Assembly: GCA_965221625.1 (NCBI GenBank)
Contig: OZ244903.1
Location: 1,178,001-1,242,000, forward strand
DNA from: Bin127 sp965221625
GTDB taxonomy: Bacteria > Chloroflexota > Dehalococcoidia > Lucifugimonadales > Lucifugimonadaceae
Length of the DNA: 64,000 nt
Direction: 5' to 3'
The notes beneath the pieces were generated by a model. The model searched no databases. It was given only the letters and a program-made list of their open reading frames with translations, and had not been told where the DNA came from. A program made the position numbers and the translations under genes. Shown here in pieces: positions 44,801-52,331 of the stretch (positions are counted from its first letter, which is position 1; every line of letters starts with the position of its first letter).

Positions 44801-45958
44801 ATGCATCCGTTTGACGGTCGTCCGAATCCAAAGTACGCCCGACGGATTTTTGGGTTGTCGGTCTTGGTGATGATGTTGGTGATGTCCGTTGCTGCTTGCA
44901 CCAGCGATTCAGGTGATGGCGCAGCGAGTTACTGGAGCGGGGAGAAGACATGGGAGCCTGAGAACGTCTCTGAGTTGGAGGTCGTTCACCAAGACCTCGT
45001 CGCGCCCCCGGCGGTTCCTCCTCACGAACAGACGGCACCGGATGAGCCTCGACTGGTCAAGGTCCGGATGTCGATCACCGAGGAAGAGATCGAGGTCGAG
45101 CCCGGAGTGTTCATGTGGGCGATGACCTTCAACGGCTCGGTTCCCGGCCCGTTAATCGTCGTGCACGAGGGCGACTACGTCGAGTTGACGTTGGTGAACC
45201 CGAGCAACAACACGTTGCTGCACAACATCGACTTCCACGCCGCCATCGGTGCACTCGGCGGTGGTGAGTTGACTCAGGTGTCGCCGGGACAGGAGGTTGT
45301 TCTGCGTTTCCGTGCGATTAAGCCGGGAGTATTCATCTATCACTGCGCGCCGGGGGGTTTGATGATTCCGTGGCACGTCGTGCATGGCATGAACGGTGCC
45401 ATTATGGTGCTGCCGCGCGATGGGTTGAAGGATCCCAACGGTCAACGTATTGAGTACGACCGCGCCTACTACATCGGAGAGCAGGACTACTATCTGCCGA
45501 AGGACGAAGAAGGCAACTACAAACGATACGAGCGTCCGCTCGACTCTTATGCTGACGATCTCGAAGTGATGCGGGGGTTGGTCCCGACTCACGTGGTTTT
45601 CAACGGAAGCGTTGGTGCGCTGACCGGGGACAATGCGATGAAAGCGAGCGTCGGCGAGAACGTGCTGGTGATCCACTCGCAGGCGAACCGTCAGTCGTAT
45701 CCGCACCTAATCGGCGGGCATGGCGACTACGTGTGGGAACGCGGCGGTTTCGACTCGCCTCCGCAGCTAGGCCTTGAGTCTTGGGACATTGCGGCCGGGT
45801 CTGCCGGTGCGTCGATTCACACTTTCCGACAACCGGGCACTTACGTCTACCTCAGCCACAACTTGATCGAAGCGATCATGTTGGGAGCCGCTGCCCACTT
45901 CAGCGTGGATGGCGAGTGGAACAACGACCTGATGGAGCAGGTTAAACCGCCTCAATAG
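44801..45958 (+). CDS. nirK: Copper-containing nitrite reductase, lipoprotein
   Basis: Reduces nitrite to NO outside the cytoplasmic membrane. The signal peptide ends in SVAAC (Cys33), so the enzyme is predicted to be lipid-anchored. The cupredoxin copper ligands are complete: His141 (type 1), Asp144 and His146 (HNIDFH), His181-Cys182 (YHCAP), His192 (IPWHVV), Met197 (HGMNG), a catalytic-type His in LIGGHGDYVW, and the late type-2 His in YLSHNLIEA. RAYYIGEQDYYLPKDEEGN is highly characteristic. GGAGG precedes ATG 44801. No other denitrification gene is in the window, so NO release, detoxification or partial denitrification is plausible. Confidence 0.95.
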   Translation: MHPFDGRPNPKYARRIFGLSVLVMMLVMSVAACTSDSGDGAASYWSGEKTWEPENVSELEVVHQDLVAPPAVPPHEQTAPDEPRLVKVRMSITEEEIEVEPGVFMWAMTFNGSVPGPLIVVHEGDYVELTLVNPSNNTLLHNIDFHAAIGALGGGELTQVSPGQEVVLRFRAIKPGVFIYHCAPGGLMIPWHVVHGMNGAIMVLPRDGLKDPNGQRIEYDRAYYIGEQDYYLPKDEEGNYKRYERPLDSYADDLEVMRGLVPTHVVFNGSVGALTGDNAMKASVGENVLVIHSQANRQSYPHLIGGHGDYVWERGGFDSPPQLGLESWDIAAGSAGASIHTFRQPGTYVYLSHNLIEAIMLGAAAHFSVDGEWNNDLMEQVKPPQ

Positions 45959-46004
45959 CCGGCAATGATTGGCGTGCAAGGCGAGACGGGAAGTGCGATC
46001 CGTC

Positions 46005-46709
46005 TCACCCCGTCTTCGCTTTGTACGCTTCCCAATCGTCGAGTGTGAAGTCGGGGTTGGAGAAGTAGCGGAATCCCTCGCCCTCGCGAGCGCGTACCTC
46101 GGCACAGGCGATCACGACGTCAGCCGCGATATCAGTTGGTACCCGCGTCACGCCGTCACCGTCGCACACTAAGAGGTCGCCCGGTTGGATTAGCAAACCG
46201 GCGACGGTTACCGGGATGCCGTGATCGATCATGTTGAACGGTCCGTGTCCGGGAACGCGTCCGGTGGCCCAGAGGTTTAGACCGGCTTCCTCGATGCCGG
46301 GAAGGTCGCGTGCGTTGCCGTCGACGACTGCGCCGACAGCTCCGAGTGCGCGCATCTGGTATGCCATGCCGTCGCCGATGATGGCGCCGCGGCGCGCTGG
46401 CACGTCGACGTCTTGCTGCACCACGATTACTGGCGCGTTGGCGTAGGCAATCGAGTCCAAGTAGTCCAAACGCCCAGCGATCTCGATAGTCGGCTCGTGC
46501 AACGGCGTCCATGTCGAGGTCAACGCGTATCCCACTGTCGGTTTGCCGGAGCCGTCGAGGTCGCGCAGATATGGTTGCAGCTCTGGACCGGAGTAGTCGT
46601 TGACGGCGTTGATATATCCGCCGTAGACGATGGCGGCGGCGTTCTGCACGGTCGCCGAGTCGTACTCAGCCAACGCGTCGAGAATCTGTGGATCGATCGT
46701 TTTCAGCAC
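46005..46709 (-). CDS. RraA-like family protein
   Basis: 234-residue RraA-fold protein. Members include 4-hydroxy-4-methyl-2-oxoglutarate/4-carboxy-4-hydroxy-2-oxoadipate aldolases and related metal-dependent lyases, and the RNase E regulator. Seen: RRGAIIGDGMAYQMRALGAV followed by VVDGNARDL, the core metal/substrate loop with Arg-Asp. A GTG start at 46709 has an AGGA-type site upstream. It is convergent with nirK, with only about 46 bp between, where GAGACGG/CCGTCTC may form a hairpin. An aldolase-type role is more likely than RNase E regulation, by context. Confidence 0.8.
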   Translation of the reverse strand: MLKTIDPQILDALAEYDSATVQNAAAIVYGGYINAVNDYSGPELQPYLRDLDGSGKPTVGYALTSTWTPLHEPTIEIAGRLDYLDSIAYANAPVIVVQQDVDVPARRGAIIGDGMAYQMRALGAVGAVVDGNARDLPGIEEAGLNLWATGRVPGHGPFNMIDHGIPVTVAGLLIQPGDLLVCDGDGVTRVPTDIAADVVIACAEVRAREGEGFRYFSNPDFTLDDWEAYKAKTG

Positions 46710-46722
46710 TTGGCGAGTCCTT

Positions 46723-48489
46723 TCACCTTTGGAGCGGTACCCATCGATTTTCGTTGAGGAAGTCTTGGGCGTTGTAGGCAGTGAAGAACATCGACTGCCC
46801 GGAGAATGGCATCGGCGAGATCGGCCCGATCGCCATGAACGGGAACTGCTTGCGTTGCGCGTTGACTGCCGACTGCGGATCTCGGAAGCTGCGATAGAGG
46901 TTCATCGCTTCTCGATCGCCACCAGCCAACTGCTGAAGTCGTTGAAACTCGAGACCGAACGATAGCCCGTAGCCGAAGAACATTGCACGGAGTTGGGTGA
47001 GGATCTCGGTGTCAACGCCTTGCATAGTCTGACTGATGAACATCCATCCGACGCCGTACTTGCGCGTCTCGCGCACGGCGCGCCGAAACTCATCGCGCAT
47101 GCGGATCGTTTGGGGTTCGTTGCCGACAAAACTCGGCACAAAGCGATGCGCCTCGTCGAGGACGACCAACGTGTTCGCCGATCTCTCGCGATTGCCTAAG
47201 GTCTTGGATGCTTCTTCGACGAGCGAGTTTGCGATGTAGGAGATGACTCGTTTTTGCAGTGCGTCTTCCCACAACTGCGCTCCCGACTGGTTCGATAGGT
47301 CGACCACGACGATCGGCTTACGCCCCGACTTGTCGGCGACCAAGCCCTGAATGATTTCTTGGACGCTCTTCTTGTCCTGTCCTGATTGGAATGGAAGTGT
47401 AAGGGGCAACCACGTCCGATCGATCAAGTCATCAAAGCCGTTGCGGGTCAGGTCATCGATCCGATCGCCCAATTGGTTGGCCAAACCTGGCGTGTTGTAG
47501 ATGTCTCCCGCACTGAATTTCAATGCACCCAACACGGCTAGGACGCATTCGTGTGTTGGAAGCTGATCAATCTTGAATCGTGTTTGAAGGGTTCGCATCG
47601 CGACGGTTTCTGCTGCCAACCGCTGATCGGGTCCTCGAATGTTCAACTTCAATTCGAAGAATCTCGATGCTTCGAGCAGCTCGCGGAAGAGGTCCCAATC
47701 GTCCAGCCGCAGCTTGGAGATTGGCAGGACCTCAACCTTGCGTCTGAGTTTTGTTCGCATCAAATCGGCGAGATTCAACTGTTGTCCGCCGACTTGGTTG
47801 CCGCGCATTTCGAGAGTGAACTCGCCTTGGGGATCGATCACCAAGATGCCCATGTCAGGATGACGGGCGTAAGCGGCGAGCAGCATCTTGGCGAGCCCGG
47901 TCTTCCCGGATCCGGTCTTGCCGAAGATGCCGATGTGATACGCTTCGCCGATGCCGTGATTGCCATGCCCGAAGTGCTTGAACCACATCGGGAATGACAC
48001 GTTGTTGCCGTAGGCGCGCCCGAGATAGAAGAGGTCCGCTTCACAGAACTCCAGTACGTGATCTAGGAACTTATCTCGAATAACCATGATTTCCGTGCCG
48101 GTAGCAGGTACTCCGCCGAGATCGCCGTGTTCGTATTCACGTCCGGATCGTTGCACAAAGCAGCCGCCGATCTTCATGATTGCGGTGCGCGTGTCCTGCT
48201 TCGCTGTGATGGCGGGAAGTGACTTGTGGGTCTTGACGATGTTCTTGAATGCCGCTTCTTCGTGCCAGCGGTTCCGCATCTGCATCGAGGTTATTTGACC
48301 GAGGACTGCCGCTTTGGGAGCGTCTTCGCGATTCAGGGGATCCGACTGATTCCAATCGAAACCGACCAAGGCCCCCACCAATCTCGAGGTGTCCTGATCG
48401 TCGATGATGTCGAGCGTCAGTTCCGTGTTCGACGAGGGACTGCTGACTACCGCGACTACGGGCGGCGGTTCTTGATTGCTGGTCGTCAA
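46723..48489 (-). CDS. herA: HerA-like ATPase/DNA translocase
   Basis: 588-residue FtsK/HerA-superfamily ATPase. Walker A is FGKTGSGKTG, with ILVIDPQGEF following; Walker B is TLVVLDEAHRF. A regulatory N-terminal domain of about 200 residues precedes the motor. HerA forms hexamers that thread DNA for NurA during end resection. It begins with TTG overlapping the nurA stop (TTGA), so synthesis of the two is coupled. Known bacterial HerA-NurA pairs act in DNA repair or anti-phage defence. The latter is inferred from the neighbouring restriction island. Confidence 0.9.
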   Translation of the reverse strand: MTTSNQEPPPVVAVVSSPSSNTELTLDIIDDQDTSRLVGALVGFDWNQSDPLNREDAPKAAVLGQITSMQMRNRWHEEAAFKNIVKTHKSLPAITAKQDTRTAIMKIGGCFVQRSGREYEHGDLGGVPATGTEIMVIRDKFLDHVLEFCEADLFYLGRAYGNNVSFPMWFKHFGHGNHGIGEAYHIGIFGKTGSGKTGLAKMLLAAYARHPDMGILVIDPQGEFTLEMRGNQVGGQQLNLADLMRTKLRRKVEVLPISKLRLDDWDLFRELLEASRFFELKLNIRGPDQRLAAETVAMRTLQTRFKIDQLPTHECVLAVLGALKFSAGDIYNTPGLANQLGDRIDDLTRNGFDDLIDRTWLPLTLPFQSGQDKKSVQEIIQGLVADKSGRKPIVVVDLSNQSGAQLWEDALQKRVISYIANSLVEEASKTLGNRERSANTLVVLDEAHRFVPSFVGNEPQTIRMRDEFRRAVRETRKYGVGWMFISQTMQGVDTEILTQLRAMFFGYGLSFGLEFQRLQQLAGGDREAMNLYRSFRDPQSAVNAQRKQFPFMAIGPISPMPFSGQSMFFTAYNAQDFLNENRWVPLQR

Positions 48490-49673
48490 GGCACCGCTTC
48501 CTCGGCTTGTGGATCGGATCGATATGCGGTCATCATCTGGTGTGCCAGTTCAGCCTCCGAGGATTTGGCAATGACCTCGCGTCGAACCGCCGCCATCATC
48601 GAATCGATTCCTTTGGCCAAACTCTTCACGAAGCGATCTGCGACGTAGAGGGGGTAAGGCTCCATCATCGCGGGATTGGTGGTTTCTAGTTTGATGCGGT
48701 CGAGCACGGCATGCAATCTTGTTGCGTCCTCAGCGATCGCTGGGGGCAGCTCAATGCGGTACGCATGCGACCATGAGTGAGGTTTGTAATAGACGATCTT
48801 TATCTGAGAGTAAAGGTCATCCAAGTCATTGATTTCTTGACGAGTCATGTAGACAGGGTCAATGTAAAACGTGTGGGTCTCAAGGTTGAAGGGTCCAGAG
48901 AACTCCCCGGGTTCAAGAATCAAGCTTGCTGTTGACCTTCCGTTGGTGTCAACTTCTCGGCTCCCAAAGAGACGAGTCTGAGTTGCGAACTCATTACCGC
49001 TTGTCCTCTTCGGTAAGGCAATCATCCGGTCGGAACTCAAGATATCGGAAATTGCGCCTTTCGATTCTTCAACCCAACGCCGCTTGAGCGCGTTTGAGAG
49101 GTCGTCATATTCAGCGTCTGCCGATTTCAATCCGAGCGAAATCGCGACCATACCGGTTGAGAACGCGCCGTCCAGCATCACGAGATCTCGCTTGACCTCT
49201 TCGGCAACCAGATACTCCATACAGAACATCAAACCGTACGCGATTTCACTGCTGTAGCGCAAAGGTTTCGTAGGACGGGGAACTTCGAAGTGATGGGGTA
49301 AGTCTGGTAGCTCTTGTCCTCGAGCCGCACCGTTCGCGGAACCGTCGTTGGAGAGGGAGCTGACGCCGTCGACTGCGAGTGCTGCTGCAGCGTTGATTTC
49401 CAACGACGCCAATCTGCGCGTTACCGCTGAGCCGTCGACTCCAGCGACCGATTTGTAAGGCGAGTTAGACGGTGGTATCGCCGTTTCGATCAACCCCAAT
49501 CCGAGTGCCCGTTCGCGGAGCGAATCGCGCATCTCGATCAGCTCTTGAACCTTGTCGGACGCGTTCTCCGAGATAGTGTCGACCTTCGTCAGAAGTTCGT
49601 GAATCAATGCGTCCGGCAAATCACCGAAGGTATCGGTGATCGTCTCTCTTGCATCAAACGCAGAGATGTTCAA
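48486..49673 (-). CDS. nurA: NurA-like nuclease
   Basis: 395-residue nuclease partner of HerA. The NurA motifs are VAGVDGSAVTRRLAS (Asp-Gly-Ser), DLVMLDGAFST (second Asp) and LYVADRFVKSLAKGID near the C-terminus (third Asp). An N-terminal helical region of about 70 residues precedes the nuclease domain. The start is uncertain: TTG 49673 directly abuts TTAGGAG with no spacer, while the ATC two codons later lies 6 bases from it. An in-frame TAG lies just upstream, so no longer form is possible. Confidence 0.85.
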   Translation of the reverse strand: MNISAFDARETITDTFGDLPDALIHELLTKVDTISENASDKVQELIEMRDSLRERALGLGLIETAIPPSNSPYKSVAGVDGSAVTRRLASLEINAAAALAVDGVSSLSNDGSANGAARGQELPDLPHHFEVPRPTKPLRYSSEIAYGLMFCMEYLVAEEVKRDLVMLDGAFSTGMVAISLGLKSADAEYDDLSNALKRRWVEESKGAISDILSSDRMIALPKRTSGNEFATQTRLFGSREVDTNGRSTASLILEPGEFSGPFNLETHTFYIDPVYMTRQEINDLDDLYSQIKIVYYKPHSWSHAYRIELPPAIAEDATRLHAVLDRIKLETTNPAMMEPYPLYVADRFVKSLAKGIDSMMAAVRREVIAKSSEAELAHQMMTAYRSDPQAEEAVP

Positions 49674-49735
49674 CTCCTAACGCGGGGCGCATCGTGGCAA
49701 AAAATAGGGCAGGACCCTAAGCAAGTTTGACACAG

Positions 49736-49752
49736 ACGCGAATTTTTCGCGT
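49736..49752 (-). terminator. Short perfect hairpin between hydrolase and nurA
   Basis: ACGCGAA-TTT-TTCGCGT forms a 7-bp perfect stem. It lies 66 bp beyond the end of the phosphotriesterase-family gene and upstream of nurA on the same strand. There is no U-tract, so it may be a weak terminator or an operator. Confidence 0.3.
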
Positions 49753-49817
49753 GCTAAATCATCTCCGCGTCGGTAGTGTCCGTCATTCGGAGAGCTTCAA
49801 TGACAGTTCATGCTCGA

Positions 49818-50885
49818 TCAACCACGCGGCTCGACGAAGGTCAGTATCGAAGCCGGATTGTGGACGAGGATGTTGTCGATATCTCGCTCCGAGAATCCTC
49901 GCCGTCGCATCATCGGCACGACGTGCAGCAGGATGTAGAAGTAGCCGTGCCCGCCGTACTTCAACAATCGGTGCTTGGAGCAGATGTCGTGCGCAATCAC
50001 GATCCGTTCGCCGTAGCCTTCGGAGATCAGCCACTGAATGTCGTCGAGCTTGGTCGCATCGTTTGGATGGTGGATCGTCGGATTGTGTCGATAGTAGGAG
50101 CTCTCGCTGCCGAAGAGGTCCCACTCGAAGTAGCAGCCCGACTGTCCCATCGCGGCGAGTGTTGATCGTTCGAAGACCGTGCGATCGAGATGTCCGATGA
50201 TGGTGCGATTGAGGTCTGCGCCGTCTTCATCGAGCGCGTCGATGATGCGCAACGGCGAGGTTTCGTCGCGACCTGGGTGGATCAGAATCGGTGCGCCAGT
50301 TGCCCGTTGAGCCAAAGCCGCGGCGCGCAACACCTTGCGTTCGTTTGGTGTCAAAGGCCAAGAGCAACCAACCTCGCCAATGATCCCCGACTTGATGCCA
50401 GTGCCGTCGACGCCTTCTGTGACGTCGGCCACAATCTGCTCAGCCAGTTCCTCGGCGTCGCAATCTTCGACGTATCTCGGATGGGCGTCGTTGACGTAGA
50501 ACGCGGCACCCATGATGACGTTGACACCGGTTGCTCTCGAGATTCGAGCCAACGCCACTGGATCGCGAGCGATGCCGATACTCGTCGCATCCACCATCGA
50601 GCGACCGCCGTACTGTCGGTATAGCTTCGCCTCATCGATCGCCGTGTCGACGTCGAGCAGCTGCGAGTTGCTTCGGTTTGCCCAATGAAAGTAGCGGATA
50701 TACCCGAGCGTCTCCGGCGAAAGTTCGGCGTGGTAGAGGTCGCGTCGACTCGCTTCAACTGGTTCGTGCACGATCGGGGAAAGGTCGATCAGCAGGTGCT
50801 CGTGCGTGAGCGTTACGCCGAGTTCGGACGGCTCGACCGGACCGAGAACCGTCTGCACCTTGCCGACAATCTCCGACGCTGCCAT
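49818..50885 (-). CDS. Phosphotriesterase-family metal-dependent hydrolase
   Basis: 355-residue amidohydrolase-superfamily barrel. Binuclear metal ligands appear as THEHL near the N-terminus, IIGEVGC (a Glu in place of the carbamylated Lys of true phosphotriesterases), LIHPGR, IGHLDR and IAHDICSK. The Glu variant and the sequence CSKHRLLKYGGHGYFY fit the lactonase/PHP-like members better than organophosphatases. ATG 50885 is chosen with GGAGGG about 6 bases upstream; TTG 50888 precedes it. The physiological substrate is likely a lactone or carboxylic ester, not shown here. Confidence 0.85.
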   Translation of the reverse strand: MAASEIVGKVQTVLGPVEPSELGVTLTHEHLLIDLSPIVHEPVEASRRDLYHAELSPETLGYIRYFHWANRSNSQLLDVDTAIDEAKLYRQYGGRSMVDATSIGIARDPVALARISRATGVNVIMGAAFYVNDAHPRYVEDCDAEELAEQIVADVTEGVDGTGIKSGIIGEVGCSWPLTPNERKVLRAAALAQRATGAPILIHPGRDETSPLRIIDALDEDGADLNRTIIGHLDRTVFERSTLAAMGQSGCYFEWDLFGSESSYYRHNPTIHHPNDATKLDDIQWLISEGYGERIVIAHDICSKHRLLKYGGHGYFYILLHVVPMMRRRGFSERDIDNILVHNPASILTFVEPRG

Positions 50886-50952
50886 CAAGATCCCTCCCCA
50901 AGACTGTTTGAACCGAAACGTATCGTCGTTTTACACCAACTGCGTTAGAGCG

Positions 50953-51117
50953 TCAATTGTCCCGAAAGTCCAACTCGTCGAGTAGTTGGTAAACGTTGAT
51001 GCATTTGACGTCGAGAACATCGCAAACGTCCGGTAGTTTGCGATTCGCGCGTTGCTTGCGCGGGGCCGAGACTTCGGCATCCGGAATGTAGACGTGCAGA
51101 TTGAAGAGGTTGTTCAA
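50953..51117 (-). pseudogene. Truncated DUF4411 (PIN-like toxin) C-terminal remnant
   Basis: A 54-codon frame begins TTG 51117, overlapping the ImmA stop as TTGA. Its C-terminal part DAEVSAPRKQRANRKLPDVC followed by DVKCINVYQLLDELDFR matches the C-terminal end of DUF4411 proteins (typically ...KIPDVC...G(V/I)xCIN...LL). Full-length DUF4411 proteins have about 160 residues, so the N-terminal two-thirds, with the PIN-like catalytic Asp, are missing. DUF4411 genes usually follow ImmA/IrrE genes as here. I read it as an internal deletion that left a stable fused remnant. It may still be translated. Confidence 0.6.
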
Positions 51118-52298
51118 TGCAGGGAAGCTTCGATTAAATCCCCGACTTTGCCGGGCTTGACACCTAACACGAGCGCGGCTTTGGATGTGCCAAGAATGCC
51201 TTCACCGACCGACGAACGCACTGAGTTGAGCATCAGCGTGCCGAGGCGATTTCTCCGAGCTTTCGTGGTTGATGGTCCGGTCAATGAGTTGTCCTCAGAT
51301 GATCGTCTGGCTCGTCGATCCGCCATCCAAAGTTCGTGGAAGTGTTGACGCAGTGCGCTGTAGTCGCCCCATTCCAATGTGCCGTGCCTGGCTGCCTTGT
51401 ATGCAACCATCGAGCGGCTAACGTTCATCTGATCCGCAAACTCGCTAATCTTGCTAGCAACATCCCTTAGGTCAAGCCCAGTCGGTATGTCCAAAGCTGC
51501 CATGTCTTCCGTAGGCAGCAAAAACTCGCTGGCTACGTCGTCACAGAATCTCTCGATTTCTTGCTCGGCGTCGTAACCGCTGATTGCAGATTGCCCAAGC
51601 AGCAAATGAACCATTTCATGCAACAGGGTGAACGATAGAGCGGATTTGGCGTCGCGATCGTTGATGACTATGTAAGGCGCAATCGGGTCCGCGATCGAGA
51701 AGCCGCGCAGCATCTCCGGTTCGATGTTGGTGTGATAGCTGCCCAAGTCGTGACGCAAGAGAACGAACACACCTGCGTCATGCGCGCGTTCGCGGAGGTA
51801 GTTGAACGCGTCCTCGGACTTGCGCCGTTTCCGAAATTCGCCTAGGTTTACCTTGAGAGTGTCTCTCAGCGCGCGCAGTACACGCGCTACGCCATCCGAA
51901 ACTTGGCAACTTCCGATGAAATCCAAAGGTTCTTGTTCGTCTTCCAGCGCGGATTTGAGGATGCTCTGGCTCGCGTGGGCCCAACGCAACAGCGCGTCTA
52001 CTCGGCCTTCCACAAGCGGATCCAGTCCGGCAGCCAATCCTCTGAAATCGGTGCCACGTCGCCCTTTTTTCGGCGGACTTTCAAGGTAGAACGCGACCAA
52101 TGGGCGTCGATAGGTGCGTGCCATGTTGGCAAGCTGGGCAACCGTAGGTTCGCGCTCGCCGCTCTCTAGACTGCGAAGTTTTTCTGAAGCACTCGCCGAT
52201 TTCGAGTCGGTCAGCTTCACTTTCTTTGCCGCAACGTCGACGCTTAATCCCGCCGTTTCGCGCGCCCAAACCAGAATTTCGGGATTAACCTTCGGCAT
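51114..52298 (-). CDS. ImmA/IrrE family metallopeptidase with N-terminal XRE helix-turn-helix
   Basis: 394-residue protein with an XRE-type DNA-binding region in residues 1-70 (VNPEILVWARETAGLSVDVA, SLESGEREPTVAQLANMAR) and an ImmA/IrrE zinc protease domain. The HExxH motif is LLHEMVHLLLG, with a third acidic ligand near ERFCDDVASEFLLP. The central IAPYIVINDRDAKSALSFTL is typical. A C-terminal region of about 100 residues carries a second helix-turn-helix-like segment. Such proteins cleave repressors or regulate a DUF4411 toxin. That partner is degraded here (50953-51117). Confidence 0.88.
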   Translation of the reverse strand: MPKVNPEILVWARETAGLSVDVAAKKVKLTDSKSASASEKLRSLESGEREPTVAQLANMARTYRRPLVAFYLESPPKKGRRGTDFRGLAAGLDPLVEGRVDALLRWAHASQSILKSALEDEQEPLDFIGSCQVSDGVARVLRALRDTLKVNLGEFRKRRKSEDAFNYLRERAHDAGVFVLLRHDLGSYHTNIEPEMLRGFSIADPIAPYIVINDRDAKSALSFTLLHEMVHLLLGQSAISGYDAEQEIERFCDDVASEFLLPTEDMAALDIPTGLDLRDVASKISEFADQMNVSRSMVAYKAARHGTLEWGDYSALRQHFHELWMADRRARRSSEDNSLTGPSTTKARRNRLGTLMLNSVRSSVGEGILGTSKAALVLGVKPGKVGDLIEASLH

Positions 52299-52331
52299 CG
52301 CCTCCCCCCGGACTAATGCCCGAGCAGGATC

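Noticed and set aside
45983..46006. Terminator between nirK and rraA-like gene
   Set aside because: GAGACGG/CCGTCTC can pair, but the loop is long, there is no U-tract and it overlaps the coding end.
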